Source: Apostichopus japonicus (taxonomy: Eukaryota; Echinodermata; Holothuroidea; Aspidochirotida; Stichopodidae). From it: a stretch of DNA of 64,000 nucleotides. The position numbers and the translations under genes were made by a program. The stretch is taken from positions 7,904,001-7,968,000 of the forward strand of contig NC_092579.1 of NCBI RefSeq assembly GCF_037975245.1. The letters are read 5' to 3'. The notes under the pieces are model-generated. The model was given only the letters and a program-made list of their open reading frames with translations. It had not been told where the DNA came from and did no database searches. Positions 60,625-64,000 of the stretch are shown here, in pieces (position 1 is the first letter of the stretch; every line of letters starts with the position of its first letter).

Positions 60625-61632
60625 CAGGTGACTATTCTAGAATACTAGTATGAGTACAGGTGACTATGCCAGTATGCTGGAATACTAGTATGAGTATACT
60701 GTAGGTGCCTATATGCTAGAATACTAGTATGAGTACAGGTGCCCATTATAGAATACAAAATACTGGTGACTATGCTAGGATATGAGTATGAGTACAGACG
60801 ACTATACTAGAATACTAGTATGAGTACAGGTGACTATGCTATGATATTAGTATGAGTACAGGTAACTATGGTACAATACTAGTATGAGTACAGGTAACTA
60901 TGATACAATACGAGTAGGAGTACAGGTGACTATGCTAGAATACTAGTAGGAGTACAGGTGACTATACTAGAATACTAGTAGGAGTACAGGTGACTATACT
61001 AGAATACTAGTATGAGTATAAGTGACTACTGGAATACTAGTATGAGTACAGGTGACTATGCTAGAATACTAGTAGGAGTACAGGTGACTATACTAGAATA
61101 CTAGTATGAGTATAAGTGACTACTGGAATACTAGTATGAGTACAGGTGACTATGCTAGAATACTAGTATGAGTACAGGTGACTATGGTACAATACTCGTA
61201 TGAGTACAGGTAACTATGATACAATACGAGTAGGAGTACAGGTGACTATGGTAGAATACTAGTATGAGTACAGGTGACTATACTAGAATACTAGTATGAG
61301 TACAACTGACTACTGGAATACTAGTATGAGTACAGGTGACTATGCTAGAATACTAGTATGAGTACAGGTAACTACACTAGAATACTAGTACGAGTACAGG
61401 TAACCATGCTAGAATACGAAATACAGGTGACTAGATGCTAGGATATGAGTATGAGTACAGGCGACTATACGAGAATACTAGTATAAGTACAGGTGACTAT
61501 GGTAGAATACTAGTATTAGTACAGGTGACTATGATAGAATACTAGTATGAGTACAGTATGCGTACATGTGACTATACTAAAGTACTAGTATGAGTACAGG
61601 TGACTATGCTGGAATGCAAATATGAGTACAGA
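60625..61632. repeat. Minisatellite, about 33-bp unit, roughly 30 copies (CMAS intron 3)
   Basis: The unit is GAATACTAGTATGAGTACAG followed by GTGACTATGCTA, with variants such as GTAACTATGGTACA, and deleted (ACTACTGG) and inserted copies. Higher-order blocks of 3-4 variant units recur around 60970-61180 and 61255-61340. Most units contain CAG|GTGACT or CAG|GTAACT, close to the 5' splice consensus. Confidence 0.95.
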
Positions 61633-64000
61633 CTCCCTAAAAGTCTGTTATGGAATCAGATATGTTTTGCCCCTGTCCTCCCTTCCTCGTCAACTTTGAT
61701 ACTTTGATTAACCATACTGTACATTTCTAATCATACTACATTACCAATAGTACTGGTAATCAAGGAACATTTGATATTCATATATGGTACCATATGCAGT
61801 TCTTGTGCAAAACGGGCATAATTGTAACTCAATTGCAAATTTGTACGAATTTCAATATTTATTATTTCTAAACATAATTGATAAACCTTGGAGCTGTTTT
61901 CGAAAAATACACATGCTCAAATGATTTGTGGTGTATACTATAACTAATGACATTGATCATTTCAAAAATGCAAGCTAACCATTGATTTAAGGTTGTGTAC
62001 TTTTCTTCCGTTACCATTCCATCCATTGGATCCAATTGGTATCAAATTGACTTAATATATGCCATAAGTAAATATGACAATCATTTCCAGTTTGCTTGTT
62101 CAGCTTTTCCACAAACAAGCAAACCTCACCCACTTGTGTCCATACAGTAGTGTATATATTAAGGTAGATATACTGTGTGCTAGTGCGCAAAGAATATATT
62201 TATTATGCGGTGCAGAAAAATGCGTTCAAAATGGTTGGATTGCTACACAAGTGTACAGAGATTAAAACCAGGGTGTTTTTGTACACACAAGCTTGGTATC
62301 TTTAGTGTTTGGATAACAACGCAACATGCTACACAAAATGTTAGCACTAAGTCTGTAAATTATGCCCTTGTAAAATTACATGCCGAGGACCATTATAAAT
62401 TATGTGTTATAACTCAATTAATTATGATAAAGAGCCAAATGATATGTGTTTAGGAAATTGTAAGAGAATGTTCTTTAAATGCAATAATTCTTGAAAAACT
62501 TAAAGGTAACTAGAACTGTATATTAGCCCTTGAAATTACCCCATTTTGAAAACAACTCTGTCATATTGCATATTGCAATCAAATTAAGATCCACAGAGAG
62601 TCACTTGAGTGTGGAAAGGATGAGAATGAGATTAGGTAATATTTGACCTTTGACCGTCAGATTCGCAGGGTTTGTCAGAAACTTTGCTGATTGCTGTACA
62701 AGCGTGGTAAATTACAGCAAGGAACATAACAAACTGTGTAAAGGAAACAGTAATATATCCATGGATACTGTCATTGAAGTAAATAATGTGGATTATTTCT
62801 GAAGAGAAAGCTTAAATGATATAAATGTTCCAAAACAAGGTTTTGACAACCAATATTCACTAATATTGTATAATATTCACCATGCATTGCAATAGGTATT
62901 TATTACCATAAAATTGAACATGCGGTTAATTGAATAATGTTAAGGTACTGCAAATACAGTATTATATACCTGTGTGTATTATGTGGTACATTGCATACAC
63001 CCATATGCAGCAGTTGCAATCATCGAGCAAGGACACCAGTTTAATTACTTAGACAAATTTGTTAAGTAAAATAAAGTTATCAAATAGATCTGTAAAATTG
63101 CTGCAAATGATACTGTCATCATCAATTCTTTGTTCAATGGTCCTTAAATGTATGTATTTTGTGTACTTTCTATTTACATAGCCAGAGAAGTTAGCCTCAG
63201 TCCTTTCCTCATATTATTTACATGCACAATCAATACAATTTTGTGTACAATTCTACTGTAGTAAAGCTCCATATATACTGTGCATCATACTATAAATTTA
63301 TGTACAGTATGTGTTTATCAGATTAAATTGAATTTGAAAGCCACCTTTTTCATCCCTGGGGAATGCATTCAAACTGTTTGAAGAGGTCAGAGGTGATGTT
63401 TCCATTGTGGAAGGGATTTTTCCCTCCATATTTCCCACATTTTTTTGCAAAGTGTGTCATTTTTTTTCTTCAACATCAACTTAACTTAAGTTTGGTGTAG
63501 CTATGTTTGCAGGGGGCACTAGAAAACTGTAAAACGACAATTCGCAGGAAATGGATTGGTCCCATAGTTAATGCTTAGAATACACAGGAAACAATATTAC
63601 ACTAGTAGGTCTGGTGATGCTAAGTCATTTTAAAGATTCAAAGTTAGAGTTGTTGGCCTTGAATGTGAGAAACTCATAAATGAAAATTGAACCTTCAACA
63701 AGAAAGACAGAAAACACTGTGCCTAGATATCCAGCCTTTTCTAGATCAGAGAAATTAACTTGCAGATAAATATGGATGGCTTTTTTAAAATGTAAATTGA
63801 GACAAGCTCTCAAAATAGGTCCATACATTTTATGATAGTGTATGTACACTAAGATATGGAGTATATATATACTGTATGTGTTTGTCAGGATTTTGTCAAA
63901 GAAGCTGTGCAAGTCACATAGCATGACTACTGTATGTGGAAGCAATGTTGGGAATGTAGCAAAATATAACAGCAAGTTGGTAGTTTTTATTTTCAATACA
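61633..64000. other. CMAS intron 3, remainder; no exon seen
   Basis: AT-rich sequence to the window end. The longest frame (123 aa, 63625-63996, minus) is hydrophobic but not recognisable and looks accidental. No further CMAS exon (expected next motif type: QDWDGELYENG) was found on the plus strand. Confidence 0.45.

Noticed and set aside
63625..63996. 123-aa minus-strand hydrophobic frame at the window end
   Set aside because: Low-complexity, AT-driven hydrophobic composition inside the CMAS intron, with no domain.

Overview
This is animal nuclear DNA: AT-rich, gene-sparse, with split genes (GT-AG introns), tRNA-derived SINEs, a decayed non-LTR retrotransposon, many small DNA transposons and long AT microsatellites. 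A CMP-sialate synthetase, a GT10 fucosyltransferase pair, and SINEs and foldback-like repeats of a kind reported from sea urchins suggest an invertebrate deuterostome, most likely an echinoderm. The species is not determined by the sequence and this assignment is inference.

Layout. (1) 3647-15892, minus: complete GET4 (tail-anchored protein insertion factor), 8 coding exons, 312 aa. Its introns hold two copies of one SINE, one copy of another SINE, a 4-kb element with 27-bp terminal inverted repeats, and a smaller inverted-repeat element. (2) 15893-22419: intergenic, with a 90-bp-class minisatellite and a textbook hAT-type MITE. (3) 22420-24346, minus: complete MOSMO (Hedgehog attenuator), 3 coding exons, 170 aa, with a decayed partial copy of exon 2 inside intron 2. 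(4) 24347-30300: transposon-rich, with a tiny hAT MITE and a LINE remnant interrupted by another MITE. (5) 30310-30732, plus: second-pore half of a two-pore-domain potassium channel. (6) 32088-37897: two GT10 fucosyltransferase copies head to head, the minus-strand one a pseudogene and the plus-strand one intact and intronless in its coding part (489 aa). (7) 40616-46301, minus: complete LITAF-like gene, 3 coding exons, 128 aa, with hAT-type insertions in its introns. (8) 46302-58059: about 11.7 kb with no recognised gene, dominated by foldback/inverted-repeat elements with minisatellite arms, one of them split by a 3-kb hAT-type element. (9) 58111-60454 and beyond the edge, plus: first three coding exons of CMAS (N-acylneuraminate cytidylyltransferase), with a duplicated 5' splice site after exon 2 and a roughly 30-copy minisatellite in intron 3.

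The genes do not form one pathway. GET4 and LITAF concern membrane-protein handling, MOSMO ciliary/Hedgehog signalling, and the fucosyltransferase and CMAS both feed Golgi glycan capping. No new multigene system is evident. The most interesting material is structural: transposons with perfect target-site duplications, foldback elements whose arms are minisatellites, the duplicated in-frame splice donor in CMAS, and a fucosyltransferase pair with patchy, conversion-like identity.
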